The notes beneath the pieces are model-generated. The model was not told the origin of the DNA, did no database searches, and saw nothing but the letters and a program-made list of their open reading frames with translations. A program made the translations under genes and the position numbers. Shown here piece by piece: positions 25,039 through 33,419 of a stretch of 64,000 nt of DNA (position 1 is its first letter; each line of letters starts with the position of its first letter). Origin of the DNA: Anaerolineae bacterium (GTDB taxonomy: Bacteria; Chloroflexota; Anaerolineae; Aggregatilineales; Phototrophicaceae). Location: NCBI GenBank assembly GCA_022822545.1, contig JAJEBE010000043.1, forward strand, positions 60,911 to 124,910, read 5' to 3'.

Positions 25039-26568
25039 GTGACGATGAATGACATCTTAAACAACCTGGGCCTAGACGCCGTCAACGCCGGTGTCTGCAC
25101 TGGCGTGGACAACTGGATTCGCGACCCCGCCGGCGCGCCTTTGCCAGTGATAAACCCCAGCAGCAACGAGACTATCGCAACGGTCATTCAAGGCAAAGCC
25201 GCCAGCTACGATGCCGCCGTCGCATCGGCTCAAGCCAGCTTCGAGACCTGGCGCCTGCTGCCGGCGCCGAAACGCGGCGAAGTGATCCGCGACCTCGGCA
25301 ACAACCTGCGCGAGCGCAAAGAGGCGCTCGGCGAGTTGGTCTCGCTTGAGAACGGCAAGATACGCGCCGAAGGCTTGGGCGAAGTTCAGGAGATGATCGA
25401 CATCTGCGATTTCGCCGTTGGCCTGTCGCGGCAGCTATACGGCTTGACCATGCACTCCGAACGCCCGGGCCATCGCATGTACGAGCAATGGCATCCCCTC
25501 GGACCCATCGGCATCATCACCGCTTTCAACTTTCCCGTCGCCGTCTGGGCCTGGAACGCCGCCATCGCCGCCGTCTGTGGCGATACCATGATCTGGAAGC
25601 CCTCGCCCAATACACCGCTGACCGCCATCGCCGTGCAGCAGATCTGCAATCGCGTCATGGCGAAGCACGGGGTCGACGGCGTCTTCAACCTCGTCGTCGG
25701 CGCCAACGACGACATCGGCGAGCGCATGGTAAACGATGCGCGCCTGCCCCTCATCAGCTTCACCGGCTCAATCCGCGTCGGCAAGCATGTCGCCCAACGC
25801 GTGGCTGCTCGTCTGGGGCGCAGCATCCTCGAGCTGGGCGGCAACAACGGCATCATCGTCAGCGCCGATGCCGACCTCGACCTGGCCACCCGCGCGATTC
25901 TATTCGGCGCCGTCGGCACGGCCGGGCAGCGCTGTACCACCACCCGCCGCCTGATCGTAGAGAGGACCATCGGCGATGACCTCTGCGACCGTCTGATGCG
26001 CGCCTACAGATCCGTGTCCATTGGCGACCCCATGGCGGACGGCATCCTGATGGGGCCCCTGGTCAATCAGAGCGCGGTCGACGCCATGATGCGAGCGGTG
26101 GCGCAAGCGCAGGCGGATGGCGGAATGGTCTTGACCGGCGGCGGACGCTTGCCGGAGCTCGGCGCAAACTTCGTCGAGCCGACTATCATCCGCATGCCGC
26201 AGCAGACGCCGCTCGTCTGCGACGAGACCTTCGCGCCGATTCTCTATGTCATGGAGTACGACACGATCGAAGAAGCGATCGCCATCCACAACGCCGTGCC
26301 ACAGGGCCTTTCCAGCGCCATCTTCACGCGCGACCTGAGGCGCTCGGAGGCTTTCCTTTCCCATGCCGGCTCGGATTGCGGCATTGCCAACGTCAATATC
26401 GGCACCAGCGGCGCGGAGATCGGCGGGGCCTTCGGCGGCGAGAAAGAGACCGGCGGCGGCCGTGAATCCGGCTCGGATGCCTGGAAGGGTTACATGCGCC
26501 GGCAGACCAACACAATCAACTACTCGAGCGAACTGCCGTTAGCGCAAGGCGTCGAATTCGATATATGA
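25039..26568 (+). CDS. amaB: Aldehyde dehydrogenase, ALDH7 / piperideine-6-carboxylate dehydrogenase type
   Basis: A 509-residue NAD-dependent aldehyde dehydrogenase. The nucleophile is C299 in TAGQRCTTTRR and the base is E265 in LELGGNN. This cysteine context (QRC-TTTRR), FNFPVAVWAWN, and the end EKETGGGRESGSDAWKGYM are typical of ALDH7A1/AmaB, which oxidises alpha-aminoadipic semialdehyde in lysine breakdown. Start GTG 25039 has AAGGAG seven bases upstream. No other lysine-degradation gene is visible here, so the substrate is inferred from family only. Confidence 0.88.
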   Translation: MTMNDILNNLGLDAVNAGVCTGVDNWIRDPAGAPLPVINPSSNETIATVIQGKAASYDAAVASAQASFETWRLLPAPKRGEVIRDLGNNLRERKEALGELVSLENGKIRAEGLGEVQEMIDICDFAVGLSRQLYGLTMHSERPGHRMYEQWHPLGPIGIITAFNFPVAVWAWNAAIAAVCGDTMIWKPSPNTPLTAIAVQQICNRVMAKHGVDGVFNLVVGANDDIGERMVNDARLPLISFTGSIRVGKHVAQRVAARLGRSILELGGNNGIIVSADADLDLATRAILFGAVGTAGQRCTTTRRLIVERTIGDDLCDRLMRAYRSVSIGDPMADGILMGPLVNQSAVDAMMRAVAQAQADGGMVLTGGGRLPELGANFVEPTIIRMPQQTPLVCDETFAPILYVMEYDTIEEAIAIHNAVPQGLSSAIFTRDLRRSEAFLSHAGSDCGIANVNIGTSGAEIGGAFGGEKETGGGRESGSDAWKGYMRRQTNTINYSSELPLAQGVEFDI

Positions 26569-26617
26569 TCAGCCACAATTCCCACAGATAGCAGGGGTGA
26601 CCCCTGAGCCGCCCGCC

Positions 26618-27217
26618 CTATTTCCCGCGGCCAGAACGCAGCAGCGACAGCAACAGCCTGACCAGGAGAACCAGCGCCACGATAAGCGCCGCCTGCCGAA
26701 CGGGTTCGCTGTATAGCTTGACCGTAGGCAGCGCCGGCGCTTCCCCGCTCGGCTCGAAGCGCAGAACAGTAAACTCGTCGACCACCTCCGCCAGCGTGTT
26801 CAAGTCGGCCGCCTGCGCCGAGGTCATCTGCGCAAACAGCGATTCGTATATCCAGGAATTGCGGCTGAACATATACAGCGCGCGCAGCGCTTCCGCCGGG
26901 TCGTCCACCAAATGCGCCCGCGCATCAATGATCTGCCCGCCATGCTGAATGGTCACGCGCGGCTCCTGCCGCAAGTTTTGACACCAGTCCGCGCTGGCGC
27001 CCCAGCCCGAAACCACATAATACTTGCTGCCGTGCCGCCGGAATTCGACCACCACATGCCGCGGCGCCCCGCTTTTGCGCCCTTTGGTCGTCAGTATCAG
27101 CAGGGGCAGCCAAGCGAAGGCCGGCCCCCAACCGAGTTGATAGAGGACCATCGGCGCGTTCAAGATGCGTTTTGCGATATCGCGAGATCGGTCAATGACT
27201 GCGCTGGAAAGGCTCAT
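26618..27217 (-). CDS. DUF385-like nitroreductase-family protein with C-terminal membrane helix
   Basis: A 199-residue protein. Residues about 35-130 match PF04075: LILTTKGRKSGAPRHVVVEF, YYVVSGWGASADWCQNLRQEP and VTIQHGGQIIDARAHLV, the F420H2-dependent DDN-type core. The C-terminus carries a hydrophobic segment (AALIVALVLLVRLLLSLL) and a basic tail, so it is probably tethered to the membrane. A hydrophobic stretch at 20-35 may also lie on the membrane. It is one of two such proteins in the window. Start ATG 27217, with GTG 27220 also possible. The function is most likely reduction of a quinone-like substrate (inference). Confidence 0.75.
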   Translation of the reverse strand: MSLSSAVIDRSRDIAKRILNAPMVLYQLGWGPAFAWLPLLILTTKGRKSGAPRHVVVEFRRHGSKYYVVSGWGASADWCQNLRQEPRVTIQHGGQIIDARAHLVDDPAEALRALYMFSRNSWIYESLFAQMTSAQAADLNTLAEVVDEFTVLRFEPSGEAPALPTVKLYSEPVRQAALIVALVLLVRLLLSLLRSGRGK

Positions 27218-27224
27218 CACGCGT

Positions 27225-27596
27225 TCAGTTGATATCCATTGAAAGAGGCTTCAGTGTAGCGAAAAGTTGTTGACTTGTCAGCGCTCCGCCGGCGCGGGAG
27301 TGGTGAATTTCAAGGATACGGGACATATTCCGAATTCCATGCCGGGGGATTCGCCACAGAACACAGAGGGCAGCGTTGGGCTTTGTCGCCGCTTGAATGG
27401 CGGGGTTGGGAGTAAGCGCAAGGGTATCAAAGTGTTGTTGATTGGTTTGGGTTTTGTCCGACATTGTCCGTTTGTCGGACAAAGAAAAAACTTTTTCGGA
27501 CAAAGTTGCGATTTTTCGGCGGCGAAGGGTAAGTTGATGGAGCGAGTGCGTGGCGTGGAGTTTTGCGTGGTCTAAGGAGTTTCTGGTTTTGGGCAT
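27225..27596 (-). CDS. Doubtful small open frame with strong ribosome site
   Basis: A 123-codon frame with a GGAGG sequence 6 bases before ATG 27596. The protein is basic, low in structure and unlike anything I recognise, and the DNA contains repeats (27354-27370, 27454-27503). I list it only because of the ribosome site; it may be non-coding. Confidence 0.15.
   Translation of the reverse strand: MPKTRNSLDHAKLHATHSLHQLTLRRRKIATLSEKVFSLSDKRTMSDKTQTNQQHFDTLALTPNPAIQAATKPNAALCVLWRIPRHGIRNMSRILEIHHSRAGGALTSQQLFATLKPLSMDIN
27354..27370 (+). repeat. CACAGAG-rich interspersed repeat, partial copy 3
   Basis: CCACAGAACACAGAGGG, the same composition as 4301-4326 with one internal change and lacking the third unit. 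Confidence 0.4.
27454..27503. promoter_or_regulatory. Cluster of four TTGTCCG half-sites
   Basis: TTGTCCG occurs at 27454-27460 and 27464-27470, and its complement CGGACAA at 27476-27482 and 27497-27503. The first and third form an 11-bp perfect inverted repeat TTTGTCCGACA / TGTCGGACAAA (27453-27463, 27473-27483). It may be an operator or a hairpin. No assigned regulator. Confidence 0.4.
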
Positions 27597-27787
27597 GGCG
27601 GTCCTCCATTGGTTGGATTGGAGGTATTATAGCACAGGCGTTCTGGAATGCAAGGGCTGAACGCGGGGATTTTAGCCGTGGCGAAATCGTGGACATGCCG
27701 CTCGTTTCCCCAGCCAACTCTGGCGGGCATCCCCAAAATGACGGGCTCCACAGCATTCACGGCATAGGCCGTCTTGGGGGAAACCGC

Positions 27788-28741
27788 TTAGTTCCATTCG
27801 GAGCGGCTGCCTCGGTTGCGTCCACGGTAGGCGTCGTCACTCTGACCGCGCTGGATATGGCGGCGCGCTTTCTGCACATCGCTCTCATGCTTCAGCAGAA
27901 CGGTCAGCGTGGTTTCCAGCGTCGTCTCGTCGATGCTATCGGCGTTGAGCATGACCAGCGCCTTGGCCCAATCGATCGTCTCGGATACGCTGGGGTTCTT
28001 TTTCAGGTCCAGGCGGCGCATGCTCTGCACGACATCAACCGTCTGCCGCGCCAGCTTGTCGCTCAATTCCGGCACGCGCATCTTGACGATGTTCAACTCC
28101 GCTTCGTGCGTCGGATAATCGACGAAAAGATAGAGGCAGCGCCGCTTCAAGGCTTCGGATAATTCGCGCGTATTGTTGCTGGTCAACACCACAACAGGAT
28201 GATGGCGCGCCTGTACCGTGCCCAACTCGGGAATCGAGACCTGGAAATCGCTGAGGATCTCCAGCAAGAAAGCTTCAAATTCGGCATCGGCGCGGTCGAT
28301 CTCATCGATCAGCAGCACCACCGGCTCATCGCTCAAGAGCGTCGCCAGCAGGGGCCGCGCCAGCAAGAAACGCTCGCTGAAGAAGACATCATCTTCGTCG
28401 CCAAGCCGGTCGGCCGCCTGCCGCAAGGTCTCGGCAGAGGCGAGCAAATCACTGAGCTTATCCCGCAGCAATTGCGTGTATAACATCTGCTTGGCGTATT
28501 CCCATTCGTAGAGCGCCTTGTTTTCGTCCAGGCCTTCATAACATTGCAGCCGGATCAGCCGCTGCCCAGAAGCGCCGGACCAAGCTTTGGCCAATTCGGT
28601 CTTGCCCACGCCGGCCGGCCCCTCGACCAGAAGCGGTTTGCCCAGTTGCTGCGCCAGGAAAACCACGGTTGATATCTCGTCGGTCGGGATGTATTGCTGC
28701 CCGCGCAAGGCTTCTGTGACTTGCTGCACATCTTTGAACAT
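27788..28741 (-). CDS. MoxR-type AAA+ ATPase (CoxD-like)
   Basis: A 317-residue ATPase. Walker A is GPAGVGKT at about 40-47, Walker B VVLLIDEIDRAD near 140, sensor 1 VVVLTSNNTRELS, and the arginine-finger region LKRRCLYLFVDYP follows. These are the MoxR/CoxD marks. Such ATPases work with VWA proteins such as that at 18653-20035 to mature metallo-enzymes or cell-surface complexes. Start ATG 28741; the frame extends to 28867 but that part is not homologous. The C-terminal tail is basic (RNRGSRSEWN). Confidence 0.85.
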   Translation of the reverse strand: MFKDVQQVTEALRGQQYIPTDEISTVVFLAQQLGKPLLVEGPAGVGKTELAKAWSGASGQRLIRLQCYEGLDENKALYEWEYAKQMLYTQLLRDKLSDLLASAETLRQAADRLGDEDDVFFSERFLLARPLLATLLSDEPVVLLIDEIDRADAEFEAFLLEILSDFQVSIPELGTVQARHHPVVVLTSNNTRELSEALKRRCLYLFVDYPTHEAELNIVKMRVPELSDKLARQTVDVVQSMRRLDLKKNPSVSETIDWAKALVMLNADSIDETTLETTLTVLLKHESDVQKARRHIQRGQSDDAYRGRNRGSRSEWN

Positions 28742-28869
28742 GGTGGCGGCTTCCGATTTGCTCCGGCGCTTGCAGTGTAACCGAGGTGGTCGCATCCTAG
28801 CAAGCGACGCGCGTTCGAGCGCGGTCAAGATATGGTAGAATTGTACAGGCATGGACAGGGAGGACAATC

Positions 28870-29094
28870 ATGATCGCGCCTGAGTTGATCAACGAACTGC
28901 AGCGGCTCAACCGGGAAGAGAAGCTAGAGGTTATACGTTTGCTACAGGATGACCTCGTTGACGAGTCGTCTGAATGGGACAATCTGCTATCAGAGCCTGG
29001 GCGCGTATTCAGGAATATCGGCCCCATACGCGCGTCAGCCAAAACAATCAAACAGTTTGAGGCACTCTCAAAAGAATTAAACACAGATGACTGA
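28870..29094 (+). CDS. Small acidic protein upstream of a retropepsin-like gene
   Basis: A 74-residue helical protein, start ATG 28870 (AGGGAGGACAATC upstream). The N-terminal half (ELINELQRLNREEKLEVIRLLQDDL) looks like a short antitoxin-type helix pair, as in the addiction-module component family. Its last 8 bases overlap the following protease gene. It probably works with or is cut by that protease, or regulates it; no function is established. Confidence 0.55.
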   Translation: MIAPELINELQRLNREEKLEVIRLLQDDLVDESSEWDNLLSEPGRVFRNIGPIRASAKTIKQFEALSKELNTDD

Positions 29095-29503
29095 CGGATT
29101 AATCGTCCCGTACATCACAAATCCGCGCTTTGCGGATGATGAGCTTGCCCGCCCGTTCATACCGGTCAAATTACGCGTTGGCGGTAACGAGATACAAGAA
29201 CTGGCTATGATTGACAGCGGCGCGGATGTCTGTGTATTGCCGCACCAATCCGGTGTAAATTTAGGCGCTCTGTGGGAAGATCAGTATGAGATAGTGGGAC
29301 TGTCGGGGCTTACCGAGAATTTGGAATCCCGAAGCATCACACTGAACTTAACTGTCGGGAATCTGCCAAGTATCATGGTCCCATTCGCATGGACAAATAC
29401 CGATGACTTGCCAGTGATTTTGGGGCAATCCGGATTCTTCTCCCTTTTCGATATATGCTTCTATCGGTCACGGGGCGAGATCGCACTTAGTCCATCTACG
29501 TAA
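29087..29503 (+). CDS. Retropepsin-like aspartic protease
   Basis: A 138-residue protein with the retroviral-type aspartic protease motif M-I-D-S-G-A at about residues 42-47, followed by DVCVLP, and ILGQSGFF near 110 as the second conserved hydrophobic-Gly element. It is a single half-enzyme that would work as a homodimer, each partner giving one Asp. It lacks a signal peptide. The start lies 8 bp inside the 74-residue upstream gene, so expression is coupled. Bacterial members are poorly known; some process regulatory proteins. Confidence 0.78.
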   Translation: MTDGLIVPYITNPRFADDELARPFIPVKLRVGGNEIQELAMIDSGADVCVLPHQSGVNLGALWEDQYEIVGLSGLTENLESRSITLNLTVGNLPSIMVPFAWTNTDDLPVILGQSGFFSLFDICFYRSRGEIALSPST

Positions 29504-29582
29504 AGTCAATGAAGTTGAAGCACGTCTTCCAGTGAAGCGACATTTCATTCTACTGAGCAAAATTAAATAGGGTAACGCGCCA

Positions 29583-30062
29583 ATGCCCGACGTACATCTG
29601 ACCAACACCATACCTCTGCCGCCGCCGCAAGCCTTCGCTGTCTTCGTCGAGCAGATGGATACCTGGTGGCCGCGGCAGGGGGTTTTCCCTTACAGCTTCG
29701 CGCCGAAGTCCAGCCGACCCCTGCATATTCGCTTTGAAGCAGGTCTGGGCGGCCGTTATTACGAGACCTTCGCCGATGGGAGCGAATACGTCATCGGGCA
29801 CATCACAACTTGGGAGCCGCCTGCCCGCCTCGCCTACACCTGGCGCGACCCGACATGGCCCGGCGAAACGACGATAGAATTGCGCTTTGATGACGAGGAC
29901 GGGAGCACGCGTGTTCGCTATCAACAGAATGGTTTTGCCGCAGCCGGCGCGCCGGACTTGGCGGCCTATTATCAGATTGGCTGCGAACAGACGCTGGCGG
30001 GCTATATTGCGCATTGTCATGCGATCTACAAATTGCAGGCTTTGACGAGCGGGCTGGACTAA
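29583..30062 (+). CDS. SRPBCC/AHSA1-like (START superfamily) protein
   Basis: A 159-residue helix-grip protein. The AHSA1 pattern is seen in the N-terminal IPLPPPQAFAVFVEQMDTWWP, the middle LGGRYYETFADGSEYVIGHITTWEPPARLAYTW, and the C-terminal helix region YYQIGCEQTLAGYIAHCH. Members bind lipids or hydrophobic ligands or act as Hsp90 co-chaperone-like proteins; in bacteria they are mostly of unknown role. A cytosolic protein, single-gene unit. Confidence 0.78.
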   Translation: MPDVHLTNTIPLPPPQAFAVFVEQMDTWWPRQGVFPYSFAPKSSRPLHIRFEAGLGGRYYETFADGSEYVIGHITTWEPPARLAYTWRDPTWPGETTIELRFDDEDGSTRVRYQQNGFAAAGAPDLAAYYQIGCEQTLAGYIAHCHAIYKLQALTSGLD

Positions 30063-30089
30063 CAGCCGAGGATCCGACAGGGCGCCACG

Positions 30090-31007
30090 CTAGGTGTATT
30101 CTGGATAATTGCGTTTGAACTCGCTGATCTGCAACGGATCGGCGAATTGCATACTGCGGCGGTATTGAGTCGGCGTCGCGCCGATGACCTGTTTGAATTG
30201 GCGCGCGAAATAATTGCTGTCCTTGAAACCAACGGTAGCGGCGACCAGGCCAATCGAAGACGATGTCTCCCGCAACAGCTCACAAGCCCGCAGCATCCGC
30301 AAGCGAATGACATAATCCATCGGCGATGTCGCAAAGCACTGTTTGAAGACCCGCGTAAAATGGCTGACGGACATGCTCGCTATAGCAGCCAGATCGTCCA
30401 GCCGAAGCGGATCAAGATAGCGTCGGTTGATATGCTGCATCACCGCCGCCAGTTCGTGGCTGCCGCGGCGATCGGGCTGACTCTGGTAGTTCCGCGACAG
30501 AAAAACCACCATACGCAAAAAATTCGCCCGCGCCATCATCTCGTAGCCATCAGATTGGGCGGCATATTCCAACTGTATCGTCGTCAGCATCTCCTCCAAT
30601 TGAATCAGCTTGTCGGCGGATAGCTGCAAGCGCGAGGGAAAAGTCTGGCCCAGCATCACATCGGGATCCGCCTTGAAGAGCGCCTGAAAGCCGGATCCGT
30701 TCAAGATATCGGCGCTGATTGGCTGCAGCATGGCGGCCGGGTCATAGATTACATTGCACACCAGCAAACCTTCCGCCCCTTTGAAACCGTGCCCCATCTC
30801 GCCATTAAAGACGTAGACATCGCCGGTGTACAAAGGTTCCTCGCCGAAATCGGTGATTTGCGTGCCGAAGCCGCGCAGCACGACTACCATCTCTGAGAAG
30901 GTGTGACGATGGAACTCAAAATCCGGTTCATCAAACTGAACGGAATGAATATCGAAGGGAAGGTTGTCGCTGTGGAAGAAGTCTTGGGAGTAGAAGCGCA
31001 TGACCAT
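30090..31007 (-). CDS. AraC-family transcription regulator
   Basis: A 305-residue protein. Residues 10-100 form a cupin effector-binding domain (FEFHRHTFSEMVVVLRG, GDVYVFNGEMGHGF). The last 100 residues are the AraC DNA-binding domain with two helix-turn-helices: LDDLAAIASMSVSHFTRVFK, and then VAATVGFKDSNYFARQFK with the family end GATPTQYR. It is divergent from the PhyH-like dioxygenase gene (31134), with 126 bp between, and so probably controls it and itself. The effector would be a small sugar or lipid (inference). Start ATG 31007; ATG 31001 is possible. Confidence 0.88.
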   Translation of the reverse strand: MVMRFYSQDFFHSDNLPFDIHSVQFDEPDFEFHRHTFSEMVVVLRGFGTQITDFGEEPLYTGDVYVFNGEMGHGFKGAEGLLVCNVIYDPAAMLQPISADILNGSGFQALFKADPDVMLGQTFPSRLQLSADKLIQLEEMLTTIQLEYAAQSDGYEMMARANFLRMVVFLSRNYQSQPDRRGSHELAAVMQHINRRYLDPLRLDDLAAIASMSVSHFTRVFKQCFATSPMDYVIRLRMLRACELLRETSSSIGLVAATVGFKDSNYFARQFKQVIGATPTQYRRSMQFADPLQISEFKRNYPEYT

Positions 31008-31133
31008 GATGATATTGTGCTAAATCATGCAAATATTGTCAAGGAATGTCGCCGCCTCTTCCAGCATAATTACAGTAGTATAGCGATCGTATACGCCAGC
31101 CTGTATCGTCAGGCGAAGCGATGGAGCGCGAAA

Positions 31134-31871
31134 ATGATTGTCAGCCCCGAACAAGCGCAACAGTTTCACGAAGAAGGTTATTTCATCCTGGAAAACGTGC
31201 TGTCCGACGAGCAACTCGAAGGCTTGCGCTCCGAGGCGCAGCGTTATATCGACATGATGCATGAAGAGATGGACGCGCAAGGCACGGATACCCTGGGCAT
31301 CAGCCACCGGGACAAGCGCTATTTTATCAGCCTGATGCACCAGGAAAGCGCGATCATCTCGGAATTCCTGTTCAGCCCGCTGATGGAAGAGATCACGCGG
31401 GCCGTGCTCGGCGACACGGTCTATCTCTTTTATGAGCAATACGTCATCAAAGCGGCGGAAAAAGGCTTGCATTTCGGCTGGCATCAAGACTCGGGCTACG
31501 TCGGCGACGGGCACAAACCTTACCTGACATGCTGGATCACGCTCGATGACGTCACCGAAGAAAACGGCACAGTCTATATCTTGCCCTACAGCCGCGCCGG
31601 CACGCGCGGATACGTCGAGCATGTGCAGGAAGCCGGCACCAACGACAAGATCGGTTACACCGGCGATGATCCTGGCATCCCAGTGATTGTACCGGCCGGC
31701 AGCATGGCCTGTTTTTCCAGCACGGTATTTCATCGCAGCGGCACCAATACGACGCCGTATATGCGTCGGGTCTACCTGGCGCAGTATTCAGCGGCGCCGG
31801 TGAAGAAAGAGGGCAGCGATGAGAACTTTGGACTGGCGATTCCGTTCTTGAAGGAGGGCGCGCGCACCTGA
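31134..31871 (+). CDS. Phytanoyl-CoA dioxygenase (PhyH) family protein
   Basis: A 245-residue Fe(II)/2-oxoglutarate dioxygenase. The iron triad is H120 and D122 in GWHQDSG and H200 in TVFHRSG; the 2-oxoglutarate Arg lies in the following RRVYLAQY segment. Family members hydroxylate fatty acyl chains, small natural products, or sugars. Start ATG 31134 has GGAG eight bases upstream; a longer frame overlaps the AraC start region. The AraC regulator is divergent, and a clear terminator follows at 31904-31942. Confidence 0.88.
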   Translation: MIVSPEQAQQFHEEGYFILENVLSDEQLEGLRSEAQRYIDMMHEEMDAQGTDTLGISHRDKRYFISLMHQESAIISEFLFSPLMEEITRAVLGDTVYLFYEQYVIKAAEKGLHFGWHQDSGYVGDGHKPYLTCWITLDDVTEENGTVYILPYSRAGTRGYVEHVQEAGTNDKIGYTGDDPGIPVIVPAGSMACFSSTVFHRSGTNTTPYMRRVYLAQYSAAPVKKEGSDENFGLAIPFLKEGART

Positions 31872-31903
31872 GAATTATTCGCCGGATATATCTCTGGTAA
31901 GGC

Positions 31904-31942
31904 CTGGCTGGACACTCCTATGATTCGTGTCCGGTCAGTTTT
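31904..31942 (+). terminator. Rho-independent terminator after the PhyH gene
   Basis: A 12-bp stem CTGGCTGGACAC / GTGTCCGGTCAG with two G-U pairs and an 11-base loop, followed by TTTT. It separates the PhyH gene from the sugar ABC operon. Confidence 0.7.
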
Positions 31943-31991
31943 CGTATGTTGCGGTACGTTATTCGGAATCTTGCAGAACTAGGAGGATCAC

Positions 31992-33314
31992 ATGTCTGAA
32001 AAGTCATTGAGTCGTCGGGATTTCCTCAAACTGGCTGCTAATGCCGGCGCGGGCGCCGCGCTAGCTGGCTCGGCGGGCAATTTGTTGGGCGCGGCCACGG
32101 CATTGGCGCAAGAAGAGGAAGTCAACATTTTGGAGTGGGCTTTCGCCCAGAACCGCATCATTTGGCAGGAAGCTGTGCTCGAGCAGATCTTCAGCGAGAC
32201 GCACCCCAATGTGACGCTGACGGTCGAGACAATCCCTTACGGCGATATGTGGGACAAGCTGCAGACGGTCTTCGTGGCCGGCTCGGGCGGTCCCGATATG
32301 GCGGATATCGCCATCCACGTCTGGCGCCGCTTCACCCGTGGCGAGGTGCCTTTCTACGCGCTTGATGACCGCATCGGCGACCAAATGGGCGACCTGGTTG
32401 ATGGTTCGGCGATGGGTCCCTGGCGTCACGAGGGTCAAGTTTATGGCTTGGGCAACGAGGTCAACACCGTGCTGATGTACTACCGCGAGGATGCGCTCAG
32501 CGAGATGGGCATTGATGGCGCAGCCGGCACGACCTGGGAGGACATGCAGGCGGTGGCGGACGAGGTCATCGGCAACAGCGATGCCGCCTTCATGGCGATG
32601 CCCGATGGCAGCGTTGACTACCTGGAGCAATTCCTGGTTCAGCGCGGGGGCAACTTCTTTGACGAGGAGCACAATCCCATCGCCAACAGCGATCTCGCCG
32701 TCGACACCCTAGCCTTCATGCAAGACATGGTTCAGAGCGGCCGCGCGATCCTTTCGCCCGGGGGCGGTCCCTATGCCGAAGTCTACTATGCCGCCATGAA
32801 AGACGGCGCATTCCTCTTCCAGATTGGCGCGCCCTGGTATCAGGGTTTCATGAAGAACAACAACCCGGAGATGGAAGGCATGTGGCGGATTCGCCTGCTG
32901 CCGCAATTCCCCGAGGGTCACTTGAGCGTGCAGCACGGCGGCACGGGCATGGCCATCACCAAGCAGGCGCGGGAAGAGACGGTCGAGCCGCTCTGGGATT
33001 TCATCCATGCCTGTAACTTGACCAACGATGGCGCGCTGCTGGGCTTCGAGTTGCAGAATCTTGTGCCGACTTACACGCCGGCTTGGCAAGACGACCGCTT
33101 CCTGCAACACCGCGATCCCTTCTTCGGCAACCAATCGCCGGCGGAGTTCACCTTCGCCGCGGCTGAAGATATGGTCGTCGCCAACAGCAACGCCGATTGG
33201 CAGATCATGGTGGATTCGCTCAGCCGCAACGCGATCGGGCCCGTCATGGTCGAAGGCGCGGACCCACGCGCGTCGTTGGACGCCGCGGTCGAAGAATTCG
33301 AATTCGAGCGCTAA
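31992..33314 (+). CDS. Sugar-type ABC transporter substrate-binding protein (Tat-exported)
   Basis: A 440-residue extracytoplasmic binding protein of the family-1 (MalE-like) group. The N-terminus is a twin-arginine signal, SRRDFLKLAANAGAGAALAG, with cleavage probably after ALA-Q near 40. The mature part has the cluster-B fold, for example VEVAGSGGPDMADIAIHVWRRF and PWRHEGQVYGLGNEVNTVLMYY. No lipobox cysteine is present. It feeds the two permeases downstream. A terminator hairpin between this gene and the permeases suggests more binding protein than permease is made. Confidence 0.88.
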   Translation: MSEKSLSRRDFLKLAANAGAGAALAGSAGNLLGAATALAQEEEVNILEWAFAQNRIIWQEAVLEQIFSETHPNVTLTVETIPYGDMWDKLQTVFVAGSGGPDMADIAIHVWRRFTRGEVPFYALDDRIGDQMGDLVDGSAMGPWRHEGQVYGLGNEVNTVLMYYREDALSEMGIDGAAGTTWEDMQAVADEVIGNSDAAFMAMPDGSVDYLEQFLVQRGGNFFDEEHNPIANSDLAVDTLAFMQDMVQSGRAILSPGGGPYAEVYYAAMKDGAFLFQIGAPWYQGFMKNNNPEMEGMWRIRLLPQFPEGHLSVQHGGTGMAITKQAREETVEPLWDFIHACNLTNDGALLGFELQNLVPTYTPAWQDDRFLQHRDPFFGNQSPAEFTFAAAEDMVVANSNADWQIMVDSLSRNAIGPVMVEGADPRASLDAAVEEFEFER

Positions 33315-33334
33315 ACCAGCGCATAGCAGTGCTT

Positions 33335-33365
33335 CAGGGGAGCGTCTCGTACGTTCCCCTGTTTT
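33335..33365 (+). terminator. Terminator-like hairpin between binding protein and permease genes
   Basis: CAGGGGAGCG, loop TCTCGTA, CGTTCCCCTG (one G-U pair), then TTTT. It lies 20 bp after the binding-protein stop and would attenuate transcription into the permease genes. Confidence 0.72.
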
Positions 33366-33419
33366 GTGTTGCAGTCCCTGTAGTATGATTCTCATTGGGC
33401 TAGCGGAGGGTGGTTAGCA

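Larger units (their letters stand above)
27221..27787. other. Repeat-containing intergenic region
   Basis: 567 bp without a well-supported gene between the DUF385-like and MoxR genes, both on the minus strand. It holds a partial CACAGAG repeat (27354-27370) and a cluster of TTGTCCG half-sites (27454-27503). G+C is locally lower, with T-rich runs at 27484-27520. Confidence 0.5.

Noticed and set aside
26591..26618. REP-like stretch GCAGGGGTGACCCCTGAGCC
   Set aside because: It shares only part of the REP consensus and the right arm does not pair well; not counted as a copy.
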